Positions 1 through 9,872 are shown, counted from the first letter of the stretch. The stretch is DNA of 64,000 bases from Tellurirhabdus bombi (GCF_021484805.1 NZ_CP090557.1:1996001-2060000); one strand, 5' to 3'. Notes: generated from the sequence alone by a model not told the origin. Numbers and translations: made by a program.

Positions 1-1272
1 GCGGCTTGCTAACAGGTAGTTTGACATACCCAACTGGAAATAGTCGTTTGTAGTTGCTTTGTTCGTATCAACAGCAATTGCTCTTTTATAAGCAGCCACT
101 GCTTTATCGAATTTTTTAGCACCATAGTAAGTCTTACCAATCTCACGATACAGGTTTTCAGTCGAATCCAGAGGAGCCGCTTTTTCCAGGTTTATCAGAG
201 CAAGCGAGTCACCTTCTGGTGTACCTTTCTGTGCATAGGCACGACCCAGGAATTTATAGTCATCAAAAATGATTTTATCCGGTGCCTGTTGCATAAACGT
301 ATTCAGGCTTTGGATCGCTTCATCAGATTTGCCCATGTTATTATAAGCCCAACCATAAATCCGGTTGATAACTGGGTTATTGATTTTGCCTTTCAGCGCA
401 TCTAGTTTTTGGATGGCCCGTGCATTATCACCTGCCAGGAAGTCAAACTGAGCTGAACGAAGCAGTTTGTCAGAATCAGTTGTTTCGCTTTTCTGAACGT
501 AAAGATCCATGTTCTTAGCCGCATTTTTGTACGCCCGTGAGCCTAAGAATGCTTCCGCCAAATCTTCGTACGTAGGAGCGAATTCCGGATCAGCTGCAAT
601 GGCTTTCTCGTAGTTTTCCTGAGCTAGTTTGTAGTTCTTACCGCGTAGGAACGTCTTACCAATTTTGTAATTGGCTTCGGCGCTATTTGGTGTGATCTGC
701 AACGCATTTTCATACTTGCTTACAGCGTTACCACCATCATTTTTCAACATATAAGCGTCACCAAGTACCATTTCAATTTCGGCATTTTGGTTTTTCTTAT
801 CCAGTTTGTCGGCGATCTCCAGGATGCGAATTGCCTCAGCTGGATCATTGGTTTCGAATAGGGTATAGGCTTCGCCAGCGCGTAGTAAAACGTCGATGTT
901 TTTACTTTTTGTTGCATCCAGCGCCTGATCGATCTGCGTTTTTGCCGTTGCACGATCTTTCTTTGCCAACGCTACAGCACCCAGGCCCACATTGTTCAAA
1001 ACATTTTTCTTATCAGCCAGTGATGCCCCTTTTTCAAAGGACTGCTTTGCTGCATCCGTTTCACCCGCTTTCAATTGAGCATAGCCCAGGTAAAAATAGT
1101 TGTCGGCTGAAGGAGCACTGTTAGCTAGGCCTGTAAATGTTTTGATAGCCTTCGTGTAGCGACCTGATTCCAAGTCTTTAACACCCGACTGCGCGTCCTG
1201 AGCAATTGCCTGAAACGTACCAAAAACGCCAGCGGCAATCGTTGTGAACAGAGCTTTCTTATTGAAAATCAT
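1..1272 (-). CDS. Exported TPR-repeat protein (3' end cut by window)
   Basis: The frame is open from an ATG at 1272 to the left edge (424 codons, no stop seen), so the C-terminus is missing. A hydrophobic leader ending near AIAQ gives a Sec signal peptide, and the rest is a series of about 34-residue helical repeats with TPR spacing (for example GRYTKAIKTF, AEANYKIGKTFLRGKNYKLA, FDKAVAAYKRAI). TPR solenoids are protein-protein scaffolds. It lies 88 bp downstream of a PstS-like lipoprotein at the end of the exbB-exbD-tonB run, so it probably belongs to that envelope operon. The individual partner cannot be named. Confidence 0.85.
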   Translation of the reverse strand, partial: MIFNKKALFTTIAAGVFGTFQAIAQDAQSGVKDLESGRYTKAIKTFTGLANSAPSADNYFYLGYAQLKAGETDAAKQSFEKGASLADKKNVLNNVGLGAVALAKKDRATAKTQIDQALDATKSKNIDVLLRAGEAYTLFETNDPAEAIRILEIADKLDKKNQNAEIEMVLGDAYMLKNDGGNAVSKYENALQITPNSAEANYKIGKTFLRGKNYKLAQENYEKAIAADPEFAPTYEDLAEAFLGSRAYKNAAKNMDLYVQKSETTDSDKLLRSAQFDFLAGDNARAIQKLDALKGKINNPVINRIYGWAYNNMGKSDEAIQSLNTFMQQAPDKIIFDDYKFLGRAYAQKGTPEGDSLALINLEKAAPLDSTENLYREIGKTYYGAKKFDKAVAAYKRAIAVDTNKATTNDYFQLGMSNYLLASR

Positions 1273-1360
1273 GCCAATTCAGGTTGAGAATGGTTATAAA
1301 ATGTTTACTTTTTTCAAAACAGAATACAAAACTAAAAAATTGCAGTAAGAAGCAAAATTT

Positions 1361-2293
1361 TTAATCTTTCTGGAAATACACTTCTCTATTATATGGTATT
1401 GCGGGCCATAAACCACTTTTTTCGATCAGCAAACCACCCACGTCTCTGGCAATATAAGTCATCAAACCTCCTCCTAAACCGGAGTGAGCTTCGCGACTGA
1501 TAATGTATATTTTTCGACGCAACGGGTAAGTTTCCAAACCTAAGTTTTTTTGGAATGGCTGAAGGTAATCCTCTTGTTTTGTTGGATTTGCCTTCTCCGA
1601 AATTCCCAATACCCTTAACTCGCGTGAGAGATCAGCTGTCAGAGGCTCATCCCCATCACTAATCCAGTTAACGCCAATGAAACCTAGAGCTGCCGGATTT
1701 TTACGAACGTACTCAATCACTTCTTTGTTTGACTTCACCGTGAATATTTTCAGACGGCTAATGTCTTTGACATCAAACTTCTTAAGCACATAATTCAAAT
1801 TGCTAGAATTATTGTTGTCAAAGATCAGAACAATCGGGCTGCTCTGGTTACCACCCTTCAGCTGCGACCAGTTTGTGATCTTTCCCTGAAAAATATCCTG
1901 TAACTCAGGCGTGGTAATCAAACTGTCCGTATTCTGTTTGCCAACAATAAGGGCAATTCCATCGATAGCAATGAACTGTGTTCGGACCTTGATTTTTTCC
2001 TGAACCAAGATCGTTTTTTCCTTATCCGTTAGTTGCCGCGTCGAAAAAACAAGCCGGGCACTGTCTTGCAGGAAGGCATTGATGGCTTCCTGTTCAGGGC
2101 GATATAGGGTATTAAACTTCGTATCGGTGTTAATACCCTCATACGCCAGACGAAGCGATTCTACCAGTGGCTGAAGCGATTCATCCGAGGCAATCGTGAT
2201 CTCACCGTGGGCCGGATTGTCTTTTGGCTGTGGCGAACAGGCGGCCAACGCAATAACTGCTAACCAAGCGAATTGTTTCAACTGTTTTTTCAT
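1361..2293 (-). CDS. PstS-like periplasmic substrate-binding lipoprotein
   Basis: The 310-residue product starts with a lipoprotein leader (lipobox LAAC, Cys about residue 19) and continues as a PBP-like fold of the phosphate-binding PstS type. The motif IFQGKITNWSQL matches the typical I-F-x-G-x-I-x-N-W of that family, and a C-terminal segment describes the second lobe. Family members bind phosphate for the Pst ABC transporter, but no pstCAB genes are nearby. It sits 6 bp after a small membrane protein in the exbBD-tonB operon, which suggests an envelope role tied to TonB rather than a classical Pst system. The ligand is unproven. Confidence 0.75.
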   Translation of the reverse strand: MKKQLKQFAWLAVIALAACSPQPKDNPAHGEITIASDESLQPLVESLRLAYEGINTDTKFNTLYRPEQEAINAFLQDSARLVFSTRQLTDKEKTILVQEKIKVRTQFIAIDGIALIVGKQNTDSLITTPELQDIFQGKITNWSQLKGGNQSSPIVLIFDNNNSSNLNYVLKKFDVKDISRLKIFTVKSNKEVIEYVRKNPAALGFIGVNWISDGDEPLTADLSRELRVLGISEKANPTKQEDYLQPFQKNLGLETYPLRRKIYIISREAHSGLGGGLMTYIARDVGGLLIEKSGLWPAIPYNREVYFQKD

Positions 2294-2299
2294 GTGCCA

Positions 2300-2503
2300 T
2301 TAAAACCGCTGGAAACCCCGATAGGTTCGGAAAGCGCCATATGCGATTAGTAGTACCGCCATAATATACCGTCCGACTCCGGTCGGTAATATCCCAAAAG
2401 ACTGAGAGGAGGCAATCAGATAGATGCCTCCTCCCATGTAGACCAAACCCATCAACACATTAAGATAACGGCTGAGTTGGTTTGAAGATGGTCTGTTTCT
2501 CAT
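2300..2503 (-). CDS. Small two-helix membrane protein, unknown
   Basis: A 67-residue protein with two predicted membrane helices (about residues 14-33 and 42-60, the second ending before a basic tail YRGFQRF). It is packed between tonB (8 bp) and the PstS-like gene (6 bp), so it is very likely translated as part of the TonB operon. I do not recognise a named family. Its conserved-looking position and tight spacing argue that it is real despite its size. Confidence 0.65.
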   Translation of the reverse strand: MRNRPSSNQLSRYLNVLMGLVYMGGGIYLIASSQSFGILPTGVGRYIMAVLLIAYGAFRTYRGFQRF

Positions 2504-2511
2504 TCCAAAGA

Positions 2512-3345
2512 TTACTCCAACTGGAAGTTGATCGGTAGGTTAAACTTCACCCGAACCGGACGACCTGACTGTTTGCCTGGGCGCCATTTCGGCATTTGTT
2601 GTACTACGCGTTTCGCTTCTTCGTCCGTACCGAAGCCAAGGCCTTTCATTACTTGTACGTCCTGAATAGAACCATCGGCATTTACTACGAAGCTTACGAA
2701 TACCCGACCAGAGATGTTCGCCCGAGAAGCGGCAGCTGGGTAACGCATGTTTTTACCTAACCATGCATACATAGCGGCTGTTCCTCCTGGGAATTCTGGC
2801 TGCTGTTCAACGACCGTGAAGACTTCTTCCTCTTTTTTAGGAGCAACTTCCACGGCTGCCTCGACGCGCGTAGGACCAGCTGTTTCTTCTGGTGCTGCAA
2901 TCGCTTCTTCAGCATTGGGGTCACCTTCCTGAGTTTTATCAGCTGAAACGGCTTCTTTCAACTCTTCAACGGTTGGTGGCGGCGTTTCTTCCGGTACTTC
3001 TTCATCCGGCTTTACTTCCGGCGGAAGGAATTTTACCGTGTTAACCTTTGGAACCTCAACCGGCGGCGGTGGCGGTGGTGGTGGTTCGTTCGGGTCGATT
3101 GGCGGTGGCGGAATCTTCATCAGGTCAACCTCAACTTCCACAGGGACTTCCTCTTCAGGCGTCAGGACGTTGATGATGGTTGGGGCAGCCATTGCAATCA
3201 GGAATAAAGCCGAGCCAATGATTAGCGCGCGATAAACCGTTTTAGAATAGCCTTTCCGTAATGAATACGCACCATACGCCTTGTTACGTTCCGCAAACAC
3301 GATATCATCGAGTGTTGATGCGGAGTTTGTCGTTACTTCTGCCAT
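2512..3345 (-). CDS. tonB: TonB-family energy transducer
   Basis: The 277-residue protein has the TonB order: a cytoplasmic N-terminus, one membrane helix (about residues 37-58), a periplasmic proline-rich spacer with an unbroken run of eight prolines near residue 90 and many Glu/Pro residues, then a TonB C-terminal domain (about 195-277; YPAAASRANISGRVFVSFVV, ending INFQLE). TonB carries proton-motive energy from ExbB/ExbD to TonB-dependent receptors, and the two SusC proteins in this window are such receptors. It is the fourth gene of exbB-exbD-exbD-tonB, 41 bp after the second exbD. Confidence 0.93.
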   Translation of the reverse strand: MAEVTTNSASTLDDIVFAERNKAYGAYSLRKGYSKTVYRALIIGSALFLIAMAAPTIINVLTPEEEVPVEVEVDLMKIPPPPIDPNEPPPPPPPPVEVPKVNTVKFLPPEVKPDEEVPEETPPPTVEELKEAVSADKTQEGDPNAEEAIAAPEETAGPTRVEAAVEVAPKKEEEVFTVVEQQPEFPGGTAAMYAWLGKNMRYPAAASRANISGRVFVSFVVNADGSIQDVQVMKGLGFGTDEEAKRVVQQMPKWRPGKQSGRPVRVKFNLPINFQLE

Positions 3346-3386
3346 GGCGATTTAAATCGTTCAAATTGATCTTTTCAGATCGTTTG

Positions 3387-3911
3387 TCACTTTAGTTTGT
3401 CAGCAATCAATTTTTCCTCGTCTGGAGTCAAAACATCCACCAAAGCATAGCGCTTTGATTTAGTAATGGCCATCTCATCTAGAATATCTACCATGTTGCG
3501 GTAGGTTGATTCTTTTGTTGGCTTGATTACGACGACAAATTGTTCACCAATTCTGTTTTTGTTATCCAGAATGGCGCTCCGAAGCTCCTGGCCGAAGCGA
3601 ACTGTTTTCAGCTCAGGATCTTCGTTCGCGGCTTTACCAGCGATGTAGTGAACTTCGTTGTTCTTACCGAGAAACACCGTCATTACTTTAGATGCTTTGA
3701 TCGGCTCGTTTTCTACTTTTTCGGTCTTGTCTGGCACGTTCAGTGTCATCGAAGACGGTTTATTTAAGGTAGTGGCAAGAATGAAAAAGGTGATCAAGAG
3801 AAAGCCCAAGTCTACCATGGGAGTCATATCGACCCGGGTAGACATCTTTTTACCACGGACTTTACCACCTTTATGATTGCCACCACCACCACCGGTGTCT
3901 ATACTTGCCAT
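3387..3911 (-). CDS. exbD: ExbD/TolR-family biopolymer transport protein (second copy)
   Basis: A 174-residue protein with a Gly-rich, basic cytoplasmic start, one membrane helix containing the conserved Asp (VDMTPMVDLGFLLITFFILA, about residues 27-46) and a periplasmic domain. In ExbD this Asp takes part in proton flow through the ExbB channel. It follows another exbD by 49 bp. Paired exbD genes between exbB and tonB are usual in Bacteroidota. Confidence 0.92.
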   Translation of the reverse strand: MASIDTGGGGGNHKGGKVRGKKMSTRVDMTPMVDLGFLLITFFILATTLNKPSSMTLNVPDKTEKVENEPIKASKVMTVFLGKNNEVHYIAGKAANEDPELKTVRFGQELRSAILDNKNRIGEQFVVVIKPTKESTYRNMVDILDEMAITKSKRYALVDVLTPDEEKLIADKLK

Positions 3912-3960
3912 CGTTTACGAATTTAAGGCGAAGACGCTTTTGTTGGTGTAAAAAAATGAA

Positions 3961-4587
3961 TTAGTCGTTTGTCCAACCTGCCGGTGGGGCTTCCGTACCT
4001 GTAATCAGGTTGAATTTGTTAATATTCTGCGATTGCAGAGAGCTTAACACATTCTTGAAATTCGGAAACTTCGATAGGTTATCGCCTTTTACGGCAATAC
4101 GCAAGTCCTTGTTAGCTTTCCGGGCGTTGTAAACCCACTGGGCTAACTGGTTTGTCTGCGGATTCGCAGTTGAGTCAACTGGGATACCTGGTTGCTTCAA
4201 AGCCTTTTGTTGTTCAGGTTTCAAAGCCAGGTATGATTTCAGTTGGTTCAATGGCAGACCGAAACTAGACTGGATCGAGAATTTCTTCTTCTCCTGATCT
4301 GTAAACGATATTCCATTAGCTTCTGCCATGTATTCAAGCATTGCCACCCGGTTTTGTTGGTTATCAATACCGAAGTAAACTTTGCCATCCTTATCTAGGC
4401 TAATGGTCATGATGTCCTTATCGGGCACCTTAATTCCAGAGATGGATGTCGGCGTTTCGATAGCGGCGGCCTCCTGTTCTTTGAATTGAGCCGTCATGAT
4501 AAAGAAGCTCAACAACAGAAAGGCCATATCGCACATTGCCGTCATATCCATAACCGGACCGGAGCGCTTTGGCTTTACTATAGGCAT
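3961..4587 (-). CDS. exbD: ExbD/TolR-family biopolymer transport protein (first copy, with insertion)
   Basis: A 208-residue ExbD. The N-terminal membrane helix holds the family Asp (MDMTAMCDMAFLLLSFFIM, about residues 13-31). It is longer than the second copy because of extra residues in the periplasmic part (about 95-150). The C-terminal region (LRIAVKGDNLSKFPNFKNVL) matches the ExbD periplasmic fold. It lies 39 bp after exbB. The two ExbD copies differ enough to suggest a heteromeric complex with ExbB (inference). Confidence 0.9.
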   Translation of the reverse strand: MPIVKPKRSGPVMDMTAMCDMAFLLLSFFIMTAQFKEQEAAAIETPTSISGIKVPDKDIMTISLDKDGKVYFGIDNQQNRVAMLEYMAEANGISFTDQEKKKFSIQSSFGLPLNQLKSYLALKPEQQKALKQPGIPVDSTANPQTNQLAQWVYNARKANKDLRIAVKGDNLSKFPNFKNVLSSLQSQNINKFNLITGTEAPPAGWTND

Positions 4588-4626
4588 ATTTTTACGTTTT
4601 TAAGTAATAAACGTTAGCCAAATCGA

Positions 4627-5463
4627 TTAATTATGCGCAGCAAAATTTTGCTGAATGCTCAGACCGATCTCGTCGATGTTATAAGTCAATTCGTCAATAC
4701 GGCTAGTGAAGTAGCTGTACATGATGGTTGCGATAGCGGCAGTACCGATACCAAGAGCCGTGTTTACAAGGGCCTCAGAGATACCCGTTGCAAGAGCAGC
4801 TGTATCTGGTTGGCCTGATGTACCCATACCGGCGAAGGCGCGGATCATACCCAATACCGTTCCCAACAGGGCTACCAGCGTTGATACCGAAGCCAGTGTT
4901 GCGATGATCGTCAGGTTTTTCTCCAGCATCGGAAGCTCCAGAGTTGTTGCTTCTTCTACTTCTTTTTGCAAAGCAGCCAGTTTTTGCTCTTTGTTTAATT
5001 CTGCATCAGTTCTTAATTGTTGATACTTAAGCAGGGCCGTTTTTACAACGTTTCCTACTGAACCTTTTTGACGATCGCACTCTTTAATGGCAGCTTCTAT
5101 GTCGTTACGGTCCAGCAGGCTTTTTACTTTACCTACAAAATCATCAACTGAACCACTACCATTGGCCCGGCCAATTGTGATGAAACGCTCAATTGAGAAA
5201 ACTAATACGGTTAAGAAACAAGTAAACAGTAAAGGTACAATCCAGCCACCTTTGTAAACTACACCAAAATAGTCACCATCTTTTGGTAAGTTTTCGTTGT
5301 TGTCTCCCTGGAAGTGGCTAGGATCACCAAAGACGAAAATAAAGACTACAAAGGCAATCACAGCCAGAATAGGAATTACAAACACCGGATTCAAGCCGCC
5401 TGATTTTTTCTTTGCAGGTGCCGCTGCTCTAGCTGGTGCTGGGGTTGGAGATTGTGTTTTCAT
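4627..5463 (-). CDS. exbB: MotA/TolQ/ExbB-family proton channel
   Basis: The 278-residue protein begins with an Ala/Pro/Lys-rich cytoplasmic tail, then a first helix (about 25-46), an extra periplasmic loop, a second helix (about 74-94), a long cytoplasmic helical region with Lys/Glu (110-180), and two closely spaced helices (about 185-212 and 225-250) that contain the family core TLVALLGTVLGMIRAF. It forms the proton channel that powers TonB together with ExbD. It is the first gene of its operon. A TAAATTTG promoter element lies about 117 bp upstream. Confidence 0.93.
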   Translation of the reverse strand: MKTQSPTPAPARAAAPAKKKSGGLNPVFVIPILAVIAFVVFIFVFGDPSHFQGDNNENLPKDGDYFGVVYKGGWIVPLLFTCFLTVLVFSIERFITIGRANGSGSVDDFVGKVKSLLDRNDIEAAIKECDRQKGSVGNVVKTALLKYQQLRTDAELNKEQKLAALQKEVEEATTLELPMLEKNLTIIATLASVSTLVALLGTVLGMIRAFAGMGTSGQPDTAALATGISEALVNTALGIGTAAIATIMYSYFTSRIDELTYNIDEIGLSIQQNFAAHN

Positions 5464-5836
5464 TGAACTTACTGTAGGGTTAAATTGAAACTGGTTTTTT
5501 ATGTAAAGAAAGTGAAAATTTTAGTTTGATTACTTTTCTTGAAATAAAATTTCGGCAGATAGCCTTCGGACCCTAAACACAAATTTATCAATTTTCTATC
5601 TGAAAATATACAAACGGCAACGTCAAATTTTTGTGAAATATATTACCCATTTTGTTCACGTAGGATTATTTTAATTTTGGCTTTTAAAAATCACAGTTCA
5701 TTTGCTTGAATTAACGGCTGGTTTTTAAGTGATTAAAACCAATAAAAGCGGTTTGGGTTGCCTGGTTATTTTTGTATTGCTTACTTCATTAAATGATGAA
5801 AGAAACATTATTAATCCTATTGATATTAATCTAGAT
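5464..5836. other. Intergenic region upstream of exbB
   Basis: AT-rich spacer of 373 bp between the start of exbB and the end of the MFS gene, both on the minus strand. It holds the probable exbB promoter (see 5580-5587) and an untranslated leader of roughly 110 nt. Short open frames on both strands near 5725-5930 overlap the MFS coding end and show no protein-like composition, so I do not call a gene. Confidence 0.6.
5580..5587 (-). promoter_or_regulatory. Bacteroidota -7 element before exbB
   Basis: On the minus strand this reads TAAATTTG, an exact match to TAnnTTTG. A TTTG lies 23 bp further upstream, slightly more than the usual spacing of about 19-21. Confidence 0.5.
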
Positions 5837-7030
5837 TTAAGGTTTGACTGGCTGATTTGGCCCTTCCTCTGCCTGTTTTTTGTGGGTATCGGCCAACAAG
5901 AGATAAATGAATGCACCAGCAGAGAAAAATGATATAATCAGAAAAGAGAGCTGAAAACGGGCAGCATCGTTTTGATAAATTTTTGCGGATAGGAATGCTC
6001 CTAAACCAATTCCAGCCTCAAGAGCAATATACATCGTTGCCAGTGCTCGCCCTCGATTTGCGCTGTGACTAAGATCGACCGTCCAGGCCTGGGCCGTTGG
6101 TGAATACATACCCATCGAGATCCCAAACACAACAGCCCCCAGCAGAAAGGTTAGTTCCGTGTCGCTAAAGGCAATCAGGAGCATGCCAATGGTTAGAATG
6201 AGTGAGGCAATGCGCAACACAGGACGGCGGCCATATTGGTCCGATACTTTTCCGGCCATGAAGCGGATAGCCAGTGAGGCGATGGTGAAGACCGTGAAAA
6301 ATAACCCTTTGTTTCCCATCTTCAGGGACTCGCTGAAATCAGGGGCTAGCGTAATCACAGCACCAAAACTAAAGGAGTTTAGAAAGGTAACCAGCGATGG
6401 GGCAATGACAGCGGGTTCGAATACATCGCGCCGGGAAATTTTAAGCAGTTGCCACCGAAAAGGAAGCTTCTCCGGCAGCGTTTCTTTCATATTTAGCAAA
6501 ATGACAATCGAGAGCAGGGCCAGAAAAGAAGAAGCATAGAAAAGCCCATTCAGACCAAGCAGACTCGTTAGCCAGCTTCCCAGGGCTGGGCCAAAAGCCA
6601 TACCAATACTCCCACTAAGTCCTAAGATACCCATTGCTTCACCCCGGCGGTCGTCGGGTACGATGTCGGCTACATAGGCAGATGTACCCGTTGGTTTAAA
6701 GCCCGTGGAGAAACCATGCACCAGCCGAAGCAGTAGAAAAGCAGAAACAGTTTGCAGCAAAGGATAAAGAAAGCCACATACAAAACAGACCAGTGAGCCA
6801 AAGGCCATGACCGGCACCCGCCCGATTGTGTCCGTGAGTCGTCCACTAAAAGGGCGGGAAATACCTGCTGTAATCGTAAAAAAGGCAATAATGTACCCTT
6901 TGTATTCGGCCCCGCCTAAGCTGGTTAAATGAGCGGGTAGCTCAGGGATCAGCATGTTAAAGCTGGCGAAGAAAAGAAAGGAACTTAAGCAGAGAAGGAA
7001 AAAAGAAAGTGTGTAAATCTTCATAAACAA
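5837..7030 (-). CDS. MFS transporter (drug/metabolite exporter type)
   Basis: A 397-residue protein with about twelve membrane helices. MFS signatures are visible in loop 2-3 (SGRLTDTIGRVPVM) and in the second half (AGKVSDQYGRRPVL). The overall type, with no long central loop, resembles the DHA1 exporters. A second Met two codons later (7024) is an equally good start. No regulator or enzyme neighbours point to a substrate. It is separated from exbB by 373 bp and from nrdA by 373 bp, so it is probably a single-gene unit. Confidence 0.85.
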   Translation of the reverse strand: MFMKIYTLSFFLLCLSSFLFFASFNMLIPELPAHLTSLGGAEYKGYIIAFFTITAGISRPFSGRLTDTIGRVPVMAFGSLVCFVCGFLYPLLQTVSAFLLLRLVHGFSTGFKPTGTSAYVADIVPDDRRGEAMGILGLSGSIGMAFGPALGSWLTSLLGLNGLFYASSFLALLSIVILLNMKETLPEKLPFRWQLLKISRRDVFEPAVIAPSLVTFLNSFSFGAVITLAPDFSESLKMGNKGLFFTVFTIASLAIRFMAGKVSDQYGRRPVLRIASLILTIGMLLIAFSDTELTFLLGAVVFGISMGMYSPTAQAWTVDLSHSANRGRALATMYIALEAGIGLGAFLSAKIYQNDAARFQLSFLIISFFSAGAFIYLLLADTHKKQAEEGPNQPVKP

Positions 7031-7207
7031 GCTAAATAAAGCTAGTCTAAAAGCGATAGACCCGCTTTACAATTGTACTAGATAAGACGGTAGCAGCCCT
7101 AGTGGATAAGACATCTATCTACCAAACCAAGTACCAAAGGTAGCTCGTGCGTGGCAACCATACTAACAGAAAGACAAGGACGCAGGCTATTTTCCTATAG
7201 AATACAA

Positions 7208-7238
7208 AAATCCCATTCTCAAAGGCGGAACGGGATTT
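7208..7238 (-). terminator. Second terminator-like hairpin downstream of nrdA
   Basis: On the minus strand, arms AAATCCCGTTC and GAATGGGATTT pair over 11 positions (one G.U), followed by TTTTTGTATT. It lies about 100 bp beyond the first nrdA terminator. Confidence 0.5.
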
Positions 7239-7341
7239 GAAGATTTACTCAACATTGCTGCTAAAAGCAGCACAGACGTATATACGTACGAAATATTCTT
7301 TTGGATTTTTACAACTAACCAAAAAGTAAAAAATTAGGAAT

Positions 7342-7385
7342 AAAAAGAACTCCCGGCCATGTTTCCATAACCGGGAGTTCTTTTT
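7342..7385 (-). terminator. nrdA terminator
   Basis: Perfect 15-bp stem (AAAAAGAACTCCCGG / CCGGGAGTTCTTTTT) with a 14-nt loop. It starts 18 bp after the nrdA stop and ends in a T run on the minus strand. Confidence 0.8.
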
Positions 7386-7403
7386 GAAGGGTAATTATTG
7401 CTA

Positions 7404-9872
7404 TTAAGAGCCACACATTTCACATCCTTCTGGATCGTCCAGCGAGCATTGGATTGCTGAATAATTAAATTCGGCGTCATTCACTTGCGACGTTGCAACC
7501 GGTTGGGCGTGGTCTTGGGCGTATTTAACGTAGTTCAACGGCTTTTCGATTGGCGCTGTTTCGGCCAGGGCAGGCTCTAGCTGCGGTTCAGCTTGTTTTT
7601 CGACGGTAAACTTAACCGCGTCAACAGCCGCTTTGGTACGCAGGTAATACATGCCTGTTTTCAAGCCAGCTTTCCAGGCGTAGAAGTGCATGGAAGTCAG
7701 CTTGCCAAAGTTAGCATCAACCATGTGGATATTCAGTGATTGGGATTGACAGATATAGGCTCCCCGATCAGCGGCCATGTCGATGATGTGTTTCTGCTTG
7801 ATCTCCCAAACGGTTTTGTAGAGATCTTTTAGATTCTGCGGAATATGCGGGATATTCTGCACCGAACCGTTGGCTGCGATCAGCATGTTTTTCATGTTGT
7901 CATTCCACAGGTTCAGCTTCACCAAGTCTTTGAGCAGGTATTTGTTCACGACAACAAATTCACCGGACAAAACGCGACGCAGATAAATGTTCGACGTAAA
8001 TGGTTCAAAACATTCGTTATTACCCAGGATCTGTGAAGTCGAGGCGGTTGGCATCGGCGCAAGAAGCAGGGAGTTACGCACACCGTGCTGAACAACATCC
8101 TGACGGAGTGTTTCCCAATCCCAACGGTTGGAGTCAGGTTGTACGCCCCACATATCAAACTGGAATTGGCCCTGCGAGATCGGCGAGCCAGCCCAGGTTT
8201 CGTAAGGACCTTCTTTTTTCGCCAGCTCCATGGAAGCAACCATAGATCCGTAATAGATGGTCTCGAAAATTTCTTTGTTCAACCGCCGGGCTTCATCAGA
8301 CTCGAAAGGCATCCGAAGCATGATGAATGCATCAGCAAGTCCTTGAATACCAATACCAATTGGACGGTGACGCATGTTTGAGCGACGAGCTTCTTCAACC
8401 GGATAATAGTTGATGTCGATAATCCGGTTCAGGTTTTTCGTTACCACTTTTGTGATTTCGAACAGCTTGTCGTGGTCAAAGTGAAGCATGCCGTTGGCAC
8501 CCGCCTTAATGAATTTTGGCAAGGCAATGGAGGCCAGATTACAAACCGCTACTTCGTCGGGTGACGTATACTCGATGATCTCTGTGCAGAGGTTCGACGA
8601 TTTGATGGTTCCCAGGTTCTTCTGGTTCGACTTGCGGTTAGCGTGGTCTTTGAAGAGCATGTACGGCGTTCCTGTCTCCGTCTGCGATTCTAAGATTTCA
8701 AACCATAAATCCTGCGCCTTGATTGTTTTACGGGCTTTGCCTTCGCGTTCGTAGCTCTCATAAAGTGCCTCAAACTCGTCGCCGTAGGTGTCAGCCAGGC
8801 CAGGGCATTCGTGCGGGCAGAACAACGACCAAACGTCATTGGCTTCTACACGCTTCATGAACAAGTCGGGAACCCACATGGCGTAGAAAAGATCGCGGGC
8901 GCGGAGTTCTTCTTTACCGTGGTTTTTCTTCAGTTGCAGGAATTCAAAAACATCGGCGTGCCAGGGTTCCAGGTAGATGGCAAAAGAACCTTTGCGTTTC
9001 CCGCCGCCCTGGTCTACATAACGAGCAGTATCGTTGAAGACGCGCAGCATCGGCACAATGCCGTTTGACGTACCGTTTGTGCCTTTAATGTAAGTACCCG
9101 TTGCCCGAACGTTGTGAATGCTCAAGCCAATACCACCCGCTGACTGAGAGATTTTGGCGGTTTGTTTTAACGTATCGTAGATGCCCTCGATGCTATCATC
9201 CTTCATAGTCAGCAGGAAGCAGCTCGACATCTGCGGCTTTGGCGTTCCAGCGTTGAAAAGGGTAGGGGTAGCGTGGGTAAACCATTTCTCCGACAGCAGG
9301 TTGTAGGTTTCAATAGCTGAATCAATGTCATCGAAGTGAATGCCCACCGCAACCCGCATCAGCATGTGCTGCGGACGCTCGGCAATCCGGCCGTCAATTT
9401 TCAAGAGGTAAGACTTTTCGAGCGTTTTAAAGCCAAAATAGTCGTAGCCGAAATCACGGTCGTAGATAATGGTTGAGTCGAGCAGGGCGGCATTTTTCCG
9501 CACCACGTCATAAACTTCTTTGGAAATCAGGGCGGCGTTCTCTCCTGTTTTAGGATCGATGTAGTTAAAAAGCCGCTTGATTGTTCCTGAAAACGATTTA
9601 TTAGTTTCCTTATGTAAGTTAGAAATAGCAACGCGAGCCGCCAGAATCGCGTAATCTGGGTGCTTTGTGGTCATGGAAGCCGCTGTTTCGGCAGTCAGGT
9701 TATCCAGTTCCGTGGTTTTAACGCCATCATAAAGGCCACTAACGACTTTCATGGAGACTTCGACTGGCTGCACATACGCTGGATCTAAGCCGTAGCATAG
9801 TTTCTCAATCCGGGCCGTGATCTTGTCAAATCTGACAGACTCCCGACGACCATCGCGTTTAATTACATACAT
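7404..9872 (-). CDS. nrdA: Ribonucleoside-diphosphate reductase, alpha (large) subunit, class I
   Basis: The 822-residue enzyme reduces ribonucleotides to deoxyribonucleotides in the cytoplasm. It has an N-terminal ATP-cone (about 1-95, [18 protein letters not shown]) for allosteric control and the catalytic barrel with the SSNLCTEI segment (active-site Asn, Cys, Glu). The YY pair of the radical-transfer path is in GMYYLRTK, and a C-terminal CEMC dithiol is rereduced by thioredoxin or glutaredoxin. The partner beta subunit is not in the window. No clear NrdR box is seen upstream. Confidence 0.96.
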   Translation of the reverse strand: MYVIKRDGRRESVRFDKITARIEKLCYGLDPAYVQPVEVSMKVVSGLYDGVKTTELDNLTAETAASMTTKHPDYAILAARVAISNLHKETNKSFSGTIKRLFNYIDPKTGENAALISKEVYDVVRKNAALLDSTIIYDRDFGYDYFGFKTLEKSYLLKIDGRIAERPQHMLMRVAVGIHFDDIDSAIETYNLLSEKWFTHATPTLFNAGTPKPQMSSCFLLTMKDDSIEGIYDTLKQTAKISQSAGGIGLSIHNVRATGTYIKGTNGTSNGIVPMLRVFNDTARYVDQGGGKRKGSFAIYLEPWHADVFEFLQLKKNHGKEELRARDLFYAMWVPDLFMKRVEANDVWSLFCPHECPGLADTYGDEFEALYESYEREGKARKTIKAQDLWFEILESQTETGTPYMLFKDHANRKSNQKNLGTIKSSNLCTEIIEYTSPDEVAVCNLASIALPKFIKAGANGMLHFDHDKLFEITKVVTKNLNRIIDINYYPVEEARRSNMRHRPIGIGIQGLADAFIMLRMPFESDEARRLNKEIFETIYYGSMVASMELAKKEGPYETWAGSPISQGQFQFDMWGVQPDSNRWDWETLRQDVVQHGVRNSLLLAPMPTASTSQILGNNECFEPFTSNIYLRRVLSGEFVVVNKYLLKDLVKLNLWNDNMKNMLIAANGSVQNIPHIPQNLKDLYKTVWEIKQKHIIDMAADRGAYICQSQSLNIHMVDANFGKLTSMHFYAWKAGLKTGMYYLRTKAAVDAVKFTVEKQAEPQLEPALAETAPIEKPLNYVKYAQDHAQPVATSQVNDAEFNYSAIQCSLDDPEGCEMCGS

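Larger units (their letters stand above)
7031..7403. other. Intergenic region between nrdA and MFS gene, with tandem hairpins
   Basis: 373 bp without a credible gene. It holds two minus-strand terminator-like hairpins (7342-7385 and 7208-7238). Between them are a 6-bp-stem hairpin (7256-7272) and a 12-bp perfect palindrome ACGTATATACGT (7276-7287). The left part (7031-7200) should carry the MFS promoter, but no clear TAnnTTTG is seen. Confidence 0.55.

Noticed and set aside
5725-5932. Short frames on both strands at the end of the MFS gene
   Set aside because: They overlap the MFS C-terminus or low-complexity AT-rich DNA and have no start context.
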